Origin: Symsagittifera roscoffensis
Taxonomy: Eukaryota > Xenacoelomorpha > Acoela > Convolutidae
Reading direction: 5' to 3'
NCBI RefSeq assembly: GCF_963678635.1
Contig: NC_087063.1
Location: 46,790,101 to 46,854,100, forward strand
Length of the DNA: 64,000 bases
Part shown: piece by piece, positions 9,714-20,541 of the stretch
How positions within the stretch are numbered: position 1 is the first letter of the stretch
Layout of the letters: the number at the start of each line of letters is the position of its first letter
Notes under the pieces: model-generated
Told to the model about the DNA's origin: nothing
The model's database searches: none
What the model saw: the letters and a program-made list of their open reading frames with translations, nothing else
Made by a program: the position numbers and the translations under genes

Positions 9714-12341
9714 CGTGGGCTAAAAAAATTATTATTTTGAGACTGAAAAGCGGTGGTATGGGGTTGTTCTATAATTTGTTCATATGTATTATCATCTTGT
9801 GAATGATGTGTCATTATATGTTGTATGGGACTTTGCGATATGTTTGGTCTAAAATTTGGGTTATGTGATATTGCTAGGTTTCGGAAATTACGTGGGACTA
9901 AGGATAATGGATGGCTATGAGGTAAGGGTGGTAATTGTGGTGCTGTAGGCGTTACTTCTATGTTATTATGTTCTTCATTATATGTGTTCTGTGTTGTTGC
10001 TATTTTTGTATTATATTCTTTGATTTGTGCATCTAGAAGAATTTTGTTAATTGATGATGAAAAAATTCCAAAAAATCCTGCAAATAGTATGCGTGCTACA
10101 CTTGCTTGTCTATTTACTTGTGTGTGTATAGCACATGTGTTGCAGATTCCTTTTAAAAGTGAAAAAAGAAATCCTATAAAGTTAAACATTGCGTATAAGA
10201 TAGTTAATTTTCCTAAGATGTAATAGGGCCATCCTAGAAAATCGAGAATTTCATTTTTTAGTGTAACAAAGCTAAAAATATTTATGGGTGAAATATCTTG
10301 TGATCTGTATTTTTCACCGTTTAGATATATAAAGTCTTTAATGTCTTTAAAATATCCACTATAATCTTGTGTATAGATATCTGCAAATCCTGCTGTTTCG
10401 GCAAGTTTGCGTAAGTTTTGGTCAATTGATTGTCTTTGTATAGTGTCCATTTGTGTTAATAATTCCTGGAATTGTTGTGTTCTAATGTGGTGTTGGATAT
10501 CAGATATTTTGAATATATATTCCAATTGATTGTAAATCAATATTTGGGTTACGAGCAATAGCTCGGATGCTTTCGGGTGAAAATTTTTTGAGTGATTGCA
10601 TTAATGTGGAGTGTGGGGTATGGGGTAAGAAGATAATATTTATCTTCATCAGGATTCAATTGTACTACATTGTGGCTATTCTCTGATCCACATGGGACTG
10701 CGGTATCCCAAAAATATATTCGTCTTGAAAGTGTGTCAACAAAAGGTACTTTTTTTTTGTAAAAGATAGGGATTCTTTTATAGCATCTTTTATCTTCAAA
10801 AACATATAGTGGTGATACTTTTTTGGTACAAGTACAAAAAATCATAAGATGTTTCCTTCGTAGTCTAGAAAATTTGATCTATTTCCTGATAGTAAATATC
10901 CTGCGTAGGGTATTTTTAAAACTGCTAGTGCAAGTGATTGTAGGATTTGTGTCCTTTCTAATTCGCATAGTTGGTGAAGTGTTTCTAATTCGGAGAGTGA
11001 CATTTCTTGAAAAATTCGACTAATCGTGTAGTCTAATTTCATATCTAAGTGGATATCATAGTGGATATTACCAAAATAAGAATTATTCATTAGTGATAGT
11101 TTTTGTAAACGTGTGCTTCTAGTGTCATGTGGCTTTAGATGTCCACCAGGTTGACCATTACTTTTTTGAAAGTTAACTGGTATATATGATGTTCCTTCGT
11201 GTAGAGGATGACTTGTGGCATAGGGGTCAATTTTTATTTTTCCAGTGGTCATGTCGAAACCTTTTTCGTATTCAACTAATATTTCAGATTATTGTGTTTT
11301 GTGAAGTGGGTTTCTGTATTTGCATGCGAGTTCTGTTTCTTGATATAATTGAAAACTTGATAATTTTTTTTCTATATTATGGATATTTCGAAAATCGGTA
11401 CTTTGTTTTCGTGATGGATTGACTTGTTCATATGGAATTGATTGTATAAAATATTTTTCGTGAAATTTTATCATTCGAGCATGTATTTTTGCTACTTGAA
11501 ATGTTGTACATGTATCTTCGGGAAACCAAACAATTGTTGCTTGTGTCCGTGTTGTGAGATCACAATAACCTTGATCGTTTTTACAAGGTAGTCTAATTCC
11601 TTGATAGATTATTGTGTTATCAGATAAATCTCGTGTGAGTTGTATTTTTTCGAGTTGTATTTTCCAATCGAAAAACATTATTTCTTGATATCCTTTATTT
11701 TTTGTGTCTGCTTTGCAGTTTGATGGATTATTTATACCAAGGTGTGGTATCCAGTGCTTATCGTGTATGTCATAAGTTAATCTTCCGTTTGCGCCGTTGT
11801 ATGGGAATTTTTCATCTAGTTTAATGTGTCTTTGATATCTTTCAAGTTCTGCTTGATGTACAGAATCGGCAAAGACTTGAAAAAATACTATTTTTCTGTC
11901 GGTGTTTTTATTTCTTGTGATGTTTAGTCTGAGTAGCTTGTTTTTACAATCATCAGGATTTAAATGTAGAAGTCGTTCTATATTACTTTGCTAGAATGAT
12001 TCATGGTCCAGTCGGTTTTTATTTCCGTTTGAAACTTGTGAGCAATGTACTTTCTTTTCGGAAAATGTTGCTGTAAATTTATATTCTATGACTGTTGTTG
12101 CTCGGGCTTTTGAATATAGTGTTGCTATTACATTTGTAGTTTCTATAGCTTGTGGTTCCGTTTCGCATTGTGATACTTGATTTATTGCATATTTGTGTAG
12201 TGTTTTTTGTTCATTTTCTTCACAATCGTAATGTGTTACTAATAAGTCTTGGGGTCCTGTGCGGGGAGAAGGATTTATGTTCTGATCTGAGATTATGAGA
12301 AAAAGGAGTTGGAGAAATATCAATAATTTTAGAATATACAT
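9710..12341 (-). pseudogene. Envelope-like region of element A (broken)
   Basis: Env fossil read right to left. It starts with a hydrophobic leader that looks like a signal peptide (LLIFLQLLFLIIS), then a Cys-containing ectodomain. A block near 10.6-10.8 kb has Cys-Tyr (CYKRIP) followed about 30 residues on by Pro-Cys. Helical sequence follows, then a long hydrophobic stretch around YAMFNFIGFLFSLL that suits a membrane anchor, and a Pro-rich cytoplasmic tail. The position after integrase and the signal/anchor layout support an envelope glycoprotein. The spacing of the CY...PC pair recalls class III fusion proteins (herpesvirus gB, chuvirus type), but that is a weak inference. The region has about four or five breaks. 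Confidence 0.6.
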
Positions 12342-12432
12342 GTGTATGATAATCCTGAGTACGGGTTATAAAATGTGATGTAACCAATTGTCTTTTTGGT
12401 ATATCTGTCGTATTTATCTATTACTTCAGTTG

Positions 12433-13239
12433 TTATAAATGGTAGTGGTAGCGAGATTGAGCTGTTATATTTGGTAGGTTTAATGGGTAAGGCTGTTGAG
12501 CAATGTTGTTTAGTTTAACCGTGACTTCAAATTTTAGTTTTAGACTATTTTGTTGGAGTATTTGGATGTTATGGTCACGAATGTCTTCGTGGATGTCTTG
12601 TCTATACTGTAATCTATGAAGTGCCCAGTTGTGGAGTCGGTTACTTTCTGGGTGCTGTCCAAATAATGGTGGGGGTGCTGTGAATGTGTTCCAGTCTAAT
12701 CTTAAAGGGATATTTGTTGATGATTGTTCTCGATATCTAGCGTCGAGGTTATTTGGGAAATTTAAAGGGAAAGGCGTTGGTGAAATCTGGCTTATCGATG
12801 GTGTTGACGGTAGTGATAATGTTTCTGGTAGTGATGATGATACTGTTGTATCCGTAGAAATATTTACTGGATTATTTATTAAATTTGGTTCACCTTGTGT
12901 GAATGATTGTGTTGTCCAATATGGTAGTCGTGATGTTTGGTTTGGGGGGTTAAAGGGATTTTCACGTATTTGTTCAGATGTTGGTGTTGAACCTAAGTAA
13001 TCTGAGGGTAGACTTGAGGGGCTACGTTGTGAAAGAAGTGTAGGGGTTTCCAGTAATATGATAATTGGGTTTTCCGGAGTACTTGGTGATGGGGATTGGG
13101 GTATATCAAAATGAACTCGAGGGGTTTGAAAATTTCTATTTCGTCGTGGATGTATAATTTGTCTATTTTCTTCAACTGTATTTTGGTTTTGACTAATATT
13201 TCTTATTCTACTTAATTCTTGTGGTAGTGTTGGGTACAA
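12433..13239 (-). CDS. Pro/Ser/Thr-rich ORF between pol and env, 268 codons
   Basis: Open frame beginning MYPTLPQELSR. It is dominated by Pro, Ser, Thr, Asn and Leu (for example SPSPSTPENP and TLSLPSTPSIS) through about residue 180. The C-terminal third is less biased (LHNWALHRLQYRQDIHEDI) and may be helical. No membrane segment, Cys pattern or known domain is seen. Its composition resembles the first 230 residues of the 602-codon ORF at 7905-9713, so the two may share an origin or role. It could be a phosphoprotein-like accessory protein or the N-terminal exon of the env product; the sequence does not decide. Confidence 0.5.
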   Translation of the reverse strand: MYPTLPQELSRIRNISQNQNTVEENRQIIHPRRNRNFQTPRVHFDIPQSPSPSTPENPIIILLETPTLLSQRSPSSLPSDYLGSTPTSEQIRENPFNPPNQTSRLPYWTTQSFTQGEPNLINNPVNISTDTTVSSSLPETLSLPSTPSISQISPTPFPLNFPNNLDARYREQSSTNIPLRLDWNTFTAPPPLFGQHPESNRLHNWALHRLQYRQDIHEDIRDHNIQILQQNSLKLKFEVTVKLNNIAQQPYPLNLPNITAQSRYHYHL

Positions 13240-13283
13240 GTTATATGTTGGTTCACTTAGAGGTGCCTGTCGCTGAACTGGTT

Positions 13284-13890
13284 CTAATGGTTCAGATAGG
13301 CGAGCGTGTCGTTCTTCAAAAGTGTATGGGTTATCTTGGAAAGAAATTCGTGTAGATGTTTGAGGGTTTTGGGTAGTTGTAGGTATTGTCGGGTTTTCTT
13401 GGGATGATGTCGGTGAAGACTGACTGTGTGATTGTTGGTTAGCAATTTTTGAGGGTTTTTTGATTGATTTCTTTTAGTGAAAAAATTTATGTTTATTGTA
13501 ATATTCTTCAAGAAAAAGAATTAAAGGATTGTTGCTAAGGCAAATGTTATGATTGCCTTCTTTATACATTTGCACATTGTCAATATTAAGGATGATAAAA
13601 ATCTTATGAAAGTTACAAATAGTAGAAAAAATCTCTGTTCTACTGAAAATGGTTCGTATGATTTATATAAATTTTGGGTTTTCGTACCTGTGAATATGAT
13701 CAATGACTTGGGAAAGTTGGAGATATATTTCAAATAGGGAGTAGAAAACTAAAAAAATATTGCAAAAAATGATTAAAATTATTATAAAAGCTTCAAAAGT
13801 ATCAAAAAGAAATATGAATAAACGTTTAAGTATTGCTAAAAAGTTTATAAAAATGTTGAAAATTATGTTGACTGATTGAGAGAAGAGCAT
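13284..13890 (-). other. Cluster of small ORFs, two of them strongly hydrophobic
   Basis: Three overlapping minus-strand frames of 70-75 codons lie between pol and the Pro-rich ORF. The most 5' of them (13663-13890) is almost entirely hydrophobic (for example IIILIIFCNIFLVFYSLF) with two likely membrane helices. The next (13521-13733) also has a hydrophobic C-terminal half. The third is basic and His-rich. They could be small accessory membrane proteins, exons joined by splicing, or decayed remnants. No homologue was recognised. Confidence 0.35.
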
Positions 13891-14451
13891 TTAAGAAATG
13901 GCTTCTAGGTCGAATATTTTTTGTTTTTTGGGGCAATTTTCAAGTGTGGTCGAATTATTTATTGATTTTTTGACAAGTGGGTTGAGTTTTGTGAAAAACT
14001 GTTGGGGGCGAATTTTATGGTGTTTGGGAGGTCTTCTTTGCTTTATTTTCATTTGTCAGGTGATCTGGGGTATTTTTGAGATTTTTGTACTTCAGGCTAA
14101 TTTAACATTTTTGTTTGGGGGGTTTTTGTGGTCTGAATTGGGAAAATATTGTTGATTTTTGCGTTATTAGATAAGGGAGGGTTATGATATTATGGTGGTA
14201 TTTGTTTTAGTTGTCAAGTTTAAGCAGGTTGCTTATTTTTGACCTGGAGTTTTTAAAGTTATAGTTATAGATATGCCTGGAGTTTAATATTTTTCGTCTA
14301 ATTGGTTTGTGTTAGAGTTATATAAGGTGACGGATTGAATGAATCCTATTTGCTAATTTTGAACTAGAATCGCTGCGTGTTTGCAGCATGTTATTTTGAA
14401 AAATGAAATTTCAAAATGTTTCAAAGGTGCAAAGAGTATTAATTTTTAAAA
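13891..14451 (-). other. No minus-strand gene seen between pol and small ORFs
   Basis: About 560 AT-rich bases downstream of the integrase stop. No minus-strand reading frame of note. It may hold splice acceptors for the downstream genes, but no single acceptor stands out. Confidence 0.35.
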
Positions 14452-17400
14452 TTAAAGCTGTTTTTGAAATTCAACTTTCTTTAATATTTTAGATTGTGGG
14501 ATGAATGTTTTGTAGTTTTTACGTGGTTGATTTCTAAGTCGTGATGACTCTCTATGTTCTGATTTCTCAACTTGTTCTTGTGGTATGATTTTTTCTATCA
14601 TTTTTCTGTTTTTCCTTTCTTTTTGATGTGTTTTTTGATCTTGCTTTTTTGTATTGTTTTTGGTTGTAGTTGGTTTTTTATTTTGTTTTTCAAAGTGAAT
14701 GTCGCTTTGTTCATTTATTTCATTTTCCATATGTGGGTGATTTTGAATAACTTTTAAACCTGTGAAAGAATATAATTGAGTTAGTTCGCGTAGTGCGTTT
14801 TCTTTTGGGTAGTAAGGCAATAGATTGTTTCTATGTTGAACAATTTCTTTTTTGTCTGAATCGGTGATTTTATACGTTACGTCTGTGGGTTTGGCGATTA
14901 TTTGGTATGGTCCCTTACGAAGGGGTTGGAATTTTTTAGAAATTCCTTTTTGGGTATTAAAATTAGGAATTAAGACAAATGTTCCAATTTTTAAATCTGA
15001 GGCTGGTGTAAAGCGTGAATTTATTTGTTCGTTAATGTTCTGCTTTTGTAACAATTTTTTTGTTACTTTTTGGTTAATTTCATTGTGTTTTTTATCTCTA
15101 TTTAAAATCCAATCGGTGTGTGTACCGGAGGCTAATTTAAGGATTTGTGGGTGATGAAAATGATCTTCATCATGTGTGTGTAAAGGTAGGTTATAACAAA
15201 TTGAGTCTTTAATTGGTTGGCAATGATCTTGTGTATTTTTATGAGAGTTTGCTGTAAACATAATTGGTTTACGTGGCTTTTGATTAAAAACCATTTTGTA
15301 TGGTGACATTCCTAGAGTTGTCGTAATTTGTGAATTATATGCTAAGGCGAATAATTTTACATCTGCTGACCTTTCTGTGTATCTTGTATCATTTCCATTT
15401 ATGATACATCTAAGATATTCTTGTAGTGAACGGTTCATACCTTCGACTAAACCGTTTGTCCAAGGTGCATGAGATGTACGCGGTTTGTGTTTAATGTTGT
15501 ATAAATGACATAGTGTGATAATTTCATTATTTATGAATTCTGTACCGTTGTCTGTAACTAAAATTTCGGGTAATCCGAATTTGGCTATCCAGTGTTCGTA
15601 AAGTGTTGTATAAGTATAATAAGCGTTACAATGTGGTACTGGGTTGAGTGCTACATAATGTGTAAATGCGTCAACAATTACCATAATGTAAGAGTTTCCT
15701 TCAGAGGATGGTGAAATTGGTCCTTTTGTATCAAATGATATACGGTGGTTAAAATATAATCTTTGTCCTCTAAAATCTTGTTTTTGTGCTATTTGTTTTT
15801 GATTTGGATAAAATTTATTTAGCTGACATACTATACAATCATTGCAAAGTACTTTTATCCAAATTGGTGCATTTGGGAAATAAAAATTTTGTGTAAAATT
15901 TGAATATGTTTTCTCTGATCCAGAGTGTCCTTTAATGTTTTGTCTATGTGAAATGTTAAAAGCTATTAGAATCATACTTAAAGGGAGACAGGGAACTGTA
16001 GAATCGTTTAAATGATATTCTAGAAGGTCTCTGTTTTCGTTAATTGTTGTATTATTAAATTTTCGAAAATATCGGAGGAGTGTTTTATTTCCTAAAATTG
16101 TGGTATCTGCCTTTACGGGCTTAGTTTTGTATTTGTGCCAAGATTTTAGTTGTCTAATTACTGGGTCAAGATTTTGATATTGTTTCAAGCTATTAATTGT
16201 AATTTTATCTGTTGGAGGGAGAAAAATGTTTTCAATTTCTAATTTAGATAAAGGAATTGTGTCAAGTGGGTCATGGATGTCAAAAACTTGATTTATTGTG
16301 TATTTTGAATCATTTGTTTGTGGTCCTGATAAATTTATTTTATCAGTTAAATTTTCTTTTGCAATTAACGGAAAAAAGTCTTTTTTATGCGAGTGGTGTT
16401 TTATTCGTTTTTGTTGAGTGTTATTTTGTATCCATTGTGAGTATGGAATTGGTTTGAAAGTTGATGTTCCAAGTAGATCAACTTCGTAGTGATTATTTTG
16501 GCAATCTAAATAAAGTGGGAAGTGTTGGAGATTTTTTATTTGTGATTGTTCAATGTCAGTTTTTACTGCATATTTGCATTCTAGTCGGGGTGATGTTTCG
16601 TCTTTTGCAAGGTAAAATTTTATATTTTTAGGTATTTCAACTGTAGTTTTTCGTGTAAGTAATTCAGGTGGTGTATTTCGACTTAATGTATCTGGTAATG
16701 CAAGATTCTTTCCTGCTGTCCAAACTATATGTAAGTTTGGAAATTTCATTAGTATTAATTGAAATCTATAAACTCGATGATTTGGATATGACTTTTGTGT
16801 AAAGAGAAAAACGATTGGTTTATGATCTGTGAATAGAACTGTTGGATGTTTTGATCCAAGTATTAGAAATTCATATTCTGTAAGTGTATAATTTATAGCT
16901 GTACGTTCTCTCATTAGAGTTGAGAGTCGTAGCTCTGCTTGAGTGAATAATCGGGAATTTGCTGATATAAGGTTCATTTTATTTGTACCGCTGTGTGATT
17001 GTAGTAATGCTGCGCCGATGCCAAAATTTGAAGCATCGCACATTGCGTAGAATGGTTGATTTGGATCTGGGATTGTGTTTGAAATTTGTTCTGTTAAAAG
17101 TTTTTTAATTTGTTCAAATCGTGTTTGATGTTCAGTGGTCCACTCAAAGTTATTTTGTTGTCTGAGGATATTATAGAACGGTTTTAAATATAATTGCATT
17201 TTATAAACGTACTTGCTTAAGAAATTTAACATTCCAAGGAATTCTTGGATTTTCTTTTTGTTTGTTGGTTGTTGAAGTTTTTGAATAGCATCAATGCGTG
17301 TTTTTAATGGAGTGATTGTGTTTCTTTCTATGTTATGTCCTAAAAATTTAACTCGTGTTAAAAAGAAGTGTGATTTATCAGGGGCGGCCTTCAGATTTTC

Positions 17401-18501
17401 GTTCTGAAGTATTTTATGATAGTGTTCTAAAACTGTAAACATTTCTTCTTTTGTCTGTGATTGCATAAAAACATCGTCTAAATAGGTGATTGCTTTTTTC
17501 TTAAGTATTAGTGGTCTAAAAATTTTGCTCATAAAAGCTGAAAATGCTGCTGGTTCTATGGATATTCCATAGAATAGGCGGTTGAATTCATATTGTTGAT
17601 TTCCAATAACAAATTGTGTTAAACGTCGTGATTGTTCATCTAGTGGCATTTGATTGTATGCACTATTCATATCTGCGGTTGTAAAGTATTTTCCGTTTAT
17701 GTTTGTTAAAATAACTTGTATTGGTTCAATAGGCCAATTGCATTTTGATTCGTCTATTAATGAATTGAGATATCTAGCGTCTAAAACTATTTTAAATGAT
17801 TATCCTTTGGCTAGGATGATAACAGGGTTAATAAATGTGCTACCTTTTGGTTGTTCTTCTTTGTTTACTGGTGAGATAATTTTGTATTGTTCTAAAACAT
17901 CCAGTAATCTATTTAACTTATCGTGTAAATGAATTGGTACTTTACTTGCTCTTTGTGTTTTGAAAACTGCGTCAGGTTTTAATGGGAGATGGAGTGATGA
18001 GCTGATTTTCCCAACATAAAATTTTGATGTTGCATAGACTGTTGAATATTTTAATAGTTGTTTTGCTAGTTCTTCAAATTCGATTTGTGTAATTTGTGAG
18101 TGTTCAAAGTTAAACATCGTTAAAAATTGTTGTTGTTCTTTTGTGTAATTTGTTATATTGAATGTTGGTTTAAAATATGGTGTTTTTGTGAAATAATCTG
18201 TGTTCCTTTTTTCATTGCTTATTATACTACTTATGGATAGTTCTTGGTTAAGAATTGTGGATTGACAAATATCTAATAATTGAAGTATAATATTTACGCG
18301 GTATGCTTTTTCATGTACGGGTGATATTGTAGCGTTTGTTTCGCAATATCCTAAAAGTCCTAAAGGTAATGTTACTTGGTACGGTGTGTTGTTATACACA
18401 TGTAGCGAAATGATGTCTGAATTCGTATTTTTCAAATATCTTATAGATGAAATCTTGATTTTGAAAAACTTATGAATAGGTTTAAACTCAAAGTCTGACA
18501 T
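14452..18501 (-). pseudogene. pol of element A: reverse transcriptase, RNase H, integrase
   Basis: RT fingers begin near 18.0 kb and the active-site YLDD lies at about 17.48 kb. RNase H follows with MCDASNFGIG, a Glu in TLTEYEF and TDHKP (about 17.05-16.8 kb). The integrase zinc module has GHSG followed by CNDC and CQL (about 15.95-15.8 kb). The catalytic core has FDTKGP, TDNGTEF and NGLVEGMNR, giving the D, D and E. The C-terminal GPY module is KGPYQII at about 14.93 kb, diagnostic for Ty3/Gypsy. A Lys/Gln-rich tail ends in SSRLRNQPRKNYK. The pol region has about one break and otherwise looks complete. Confidence 0.9.
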
Positions 18502-18585
18502 AAAGAGTTGTTGTTTATTTTGACTTTTGTCATATTGGTGAACTTGTTTTTATTGAAAAGTTATATATGTTTCCTGATAGTGGTT

Positions 18586-19332
18586 TCAATGTTTCCGTTG
18601 TTGGTTATAAATTGGATAAAATTTTGAAAAGAATGGTGGTTGTTTATTTAAACTTTGAAAAAATGTTAGAGCTGTATCTTTTGTTTTTGTGTACTTATCT
18701 TTGATTAGTAGTTTACTATTCAAGATGTTGATTGTTGATATATATTTAGATATAAATGGTATACCAATGATATTGTGTTTGATATCAGTAATATGAAATA
18801 TTTGTTTAAATGGTTTGTTTAGAATTTTATTTTGCTCCATTGTTCTTGTGGGGAGGAGGAATAGCTGAACTTTTCCATAATTTATTAATATTGATCCTTG
18901 TGCTGTTGCTAGTTTACTAGAGGTTGCAAGAGGTGTTAATTTTGGGTGTAATGTTTTGATTTCATTCCATGTGGGAATGTTAATTATGTTTGATTCTGCT
19001 CCTGAATCAATTAAAAAATCAATTTCAAGATCTGGTGGTTGAAATTCTTTGTTTCTTGGACTTTCTAAGAGAAATGGTATTGTCCAAATTTTTTCTCTAG
19101 GTTGTTCTTTTTGTATATTTTGATAGATATGATTTGTATTTAAACATTTTAATTTGTCGTTTTTGTTGGGTTTACTTGCCGTGTTAATTTCGTTTATTTC
19201 TTGTGCAGTTTGTGTAGTATTGGTGGGTTCAATGTAATAATTGTGAAGGAGTTCCAATTGATTTTCATTTATATGTGATGTAAAAGGTTGTTCATATATG
19301 ATAGGTTCGTAGTCGTTTTCGACTTCTATCAT
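18586..19332 (-). CDS. Aspartic protease of element A
   Basis: Open frame of 248 codons. The catalytic triplet is in FLIDSGAESNI at about residue 105, and NIIGIPFI about 85 residues later is the conserved hydrophobic-Gly motif that closes the retropepsin fold. The first 90 residues are acidic, Asn/Gln-rich linker. It sits between the nucleocapsid frame and RT, the normal gag-protease-RT order. The protease is encoded apart from both neighbours by short gaps, so its expression would need read-through, frameshifting or splicing of the kind known in the family. Confidence 0.85.
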   Translation of the reverse strand: MIEVENDYEPIIYEQPFTSHINENQLELLHNYYIEPTNTTQTAQEINEINTASKPNKNDKLKCLNTNHIYQNIQKEQPREKIWTIPFLLESPRNKEFQPPDLEIDFLIDSGAESNIINIPTWNEIKTLHPKLTPLATSSKLATAQGSILINYGKVQLFLLPTRTMEQNKILNKPFKQIFHITDIKHNIIGIPFISKYISTINILNSKLLIKDKYTKTKDTALTFFQSLNKQPPFFSKFYPIYNQQRKH

Positions 19333-19380
19333 ATTTATGGATATGGTTTTTTCTGTATCACTTTCTGTGTCTGATGATTC

Positions 19381-20499
19381 TCAGTTTATTTGATTTAGTT
19401 GTAGTTCGTTATTTCCTGTGTCATCAATACCTGGGGGGTCTGATGTTGTTTCTTCATTTGACTGTACTTGATTAATATGACTTTGATGTTTTGGTGTACT
19501 ACTTCTGTATCGATGTTTAGATTTACTATAATGGTTATTATTCCTATGTGGTGATTGGGAAAAATTTCTATATTGATTAGTATAACTTGAATTTCGATTT
19601 TGTGAATTATTCCGTGATCTGTTTTGATAATTATTATTTGATCTGTGATAGTTTGATCTGTTATATGAATTATTTCTTGATCGATTGTTCGAGTAATTCT
19701 GATTTCGATTGTTTGAATAACTTCTATTTCGATTATGTGAATAGTTTCTATTTCTGTTATATGATGAATTTCGTGATTGATTATTGGAATAGAGTTTATT
19801 TATTGGGTTTGATTGTGAATTGGGTCTAGAGACAAATTGTGTTGCATTTGAATTTGATCTCGAATAGTTATTTTGACTATTTGATCTATTATAATGATTT
19901 TGTGAAGAATTCTGTGTATTTCTTCGTTCTGGTGATCTTCCTCTATAACTTGAGTTATATGGTGATTGATTCCTTGTGTAACTGGTGATGTTCGGAAGTG
20001 GTTTTCCTGAACTGTTGTTACTGTATACATTTTTGTTTGGTAGATTTTGATCATTCTTCATGTATTGATAGAATGATTTATTTGGTTCTTTATATTTTTG
20101 AGGTTTGTTTTGGTTATCTTGTTTCTTTCGTCTACATTCGGATATACTATGTCCGTATCGTCGGCAATAATTACACCATTTTTTGAAAGATGGTTTGCCT
20201 TTAAAATGTGGGTGTTTTTCATAAATATTTAGTATTTCAGTAATTTTTTCAACTAAGTCTGTATCTGATTCCTGTATGTTATTGATATTTGTAGTGTTTG
20301 TTTCAATTCGATTAACATATTGTAGTTTTAGATTTTCTGTTTCTTCAAGTTTCATTGTAATTTCCGCTTGCTCTTGTTTGTCTACTAGCTTTCGAAAATC
20401 TAAATCTGGCTCTCGAATTGAAGAAGGATGAGATGCTCTCTTTTTTATTGCTATTTTCCTTAATTGAGATGTTAAGGTCATCATTAAAATTTCTGTCAT
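19381..20499 (-). CDS. Nucleocapsid part of gag, element A
   Basis: Open frame of 372 codons. A single zinc knuckle of the CX2CX4HX4C type (CNYCRRYGHSISEC) lies near residue 110. It is followed by about 200 residues dominated by Asn, Arg, Ser and Tyr, with many near-repeats of the form SRNNSYNRS. The first 90 residues hold a charged helical stretch with coiled-coil character (KQEQAEITMKLEETENL). Role by family: packaging of the element RNA. The very long Arg/Asn/Ser/Tyr tail is unusual for a nucleocapsid and has the look of a phase-separating or prion-like low-complexity domain. Confidence 0.8.
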   Translation of the reverse strand: MTEILMMTLTSQLRKIAIKKRASHPSSIREPDLDFRKLVDKQEQAEITMKLEETENLKLQYVNRIETNTTNINNIQESDTDLVEKITEILNIYEKHPHFKGKPSFKKWCNYCRRYGHSISECRRKKQDNQNKPQKYKEPNKSFYQYMKNDQNLPNKNVYSNNSSGKPLPNITSYTRNQSPYNSSYRGRSPERRNTQNSSQNHYNRSNSQNNYSRSNSNATQFVSRPNSQSNPINKLYSNNQSRNSSYNRNRNYSHNRNRSYSNNRNQNYSNNRSRNNSYNRSNYHRSNNNYQNRSRNNSQNRNSSYTNQYRNFSQSPHRNNNHYSKSKHRYRSSTPKHQSHINQVQSNEETTSDPPGIDDTGNNELQLNQIN

Positions 20500-20541
20500 T
20501 TTTGTGTTTTTATAGTCATGTGTATTTAATTAATATGCTTT

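Noticed and set aside
13898-14155. Plus-strand hydrophobic 85-codon frame
   Set aside because: It is opposite to the direction of element A in T/G-rich sequence, where Phe, Leu, Val and Cys codons are expected by composition alone.
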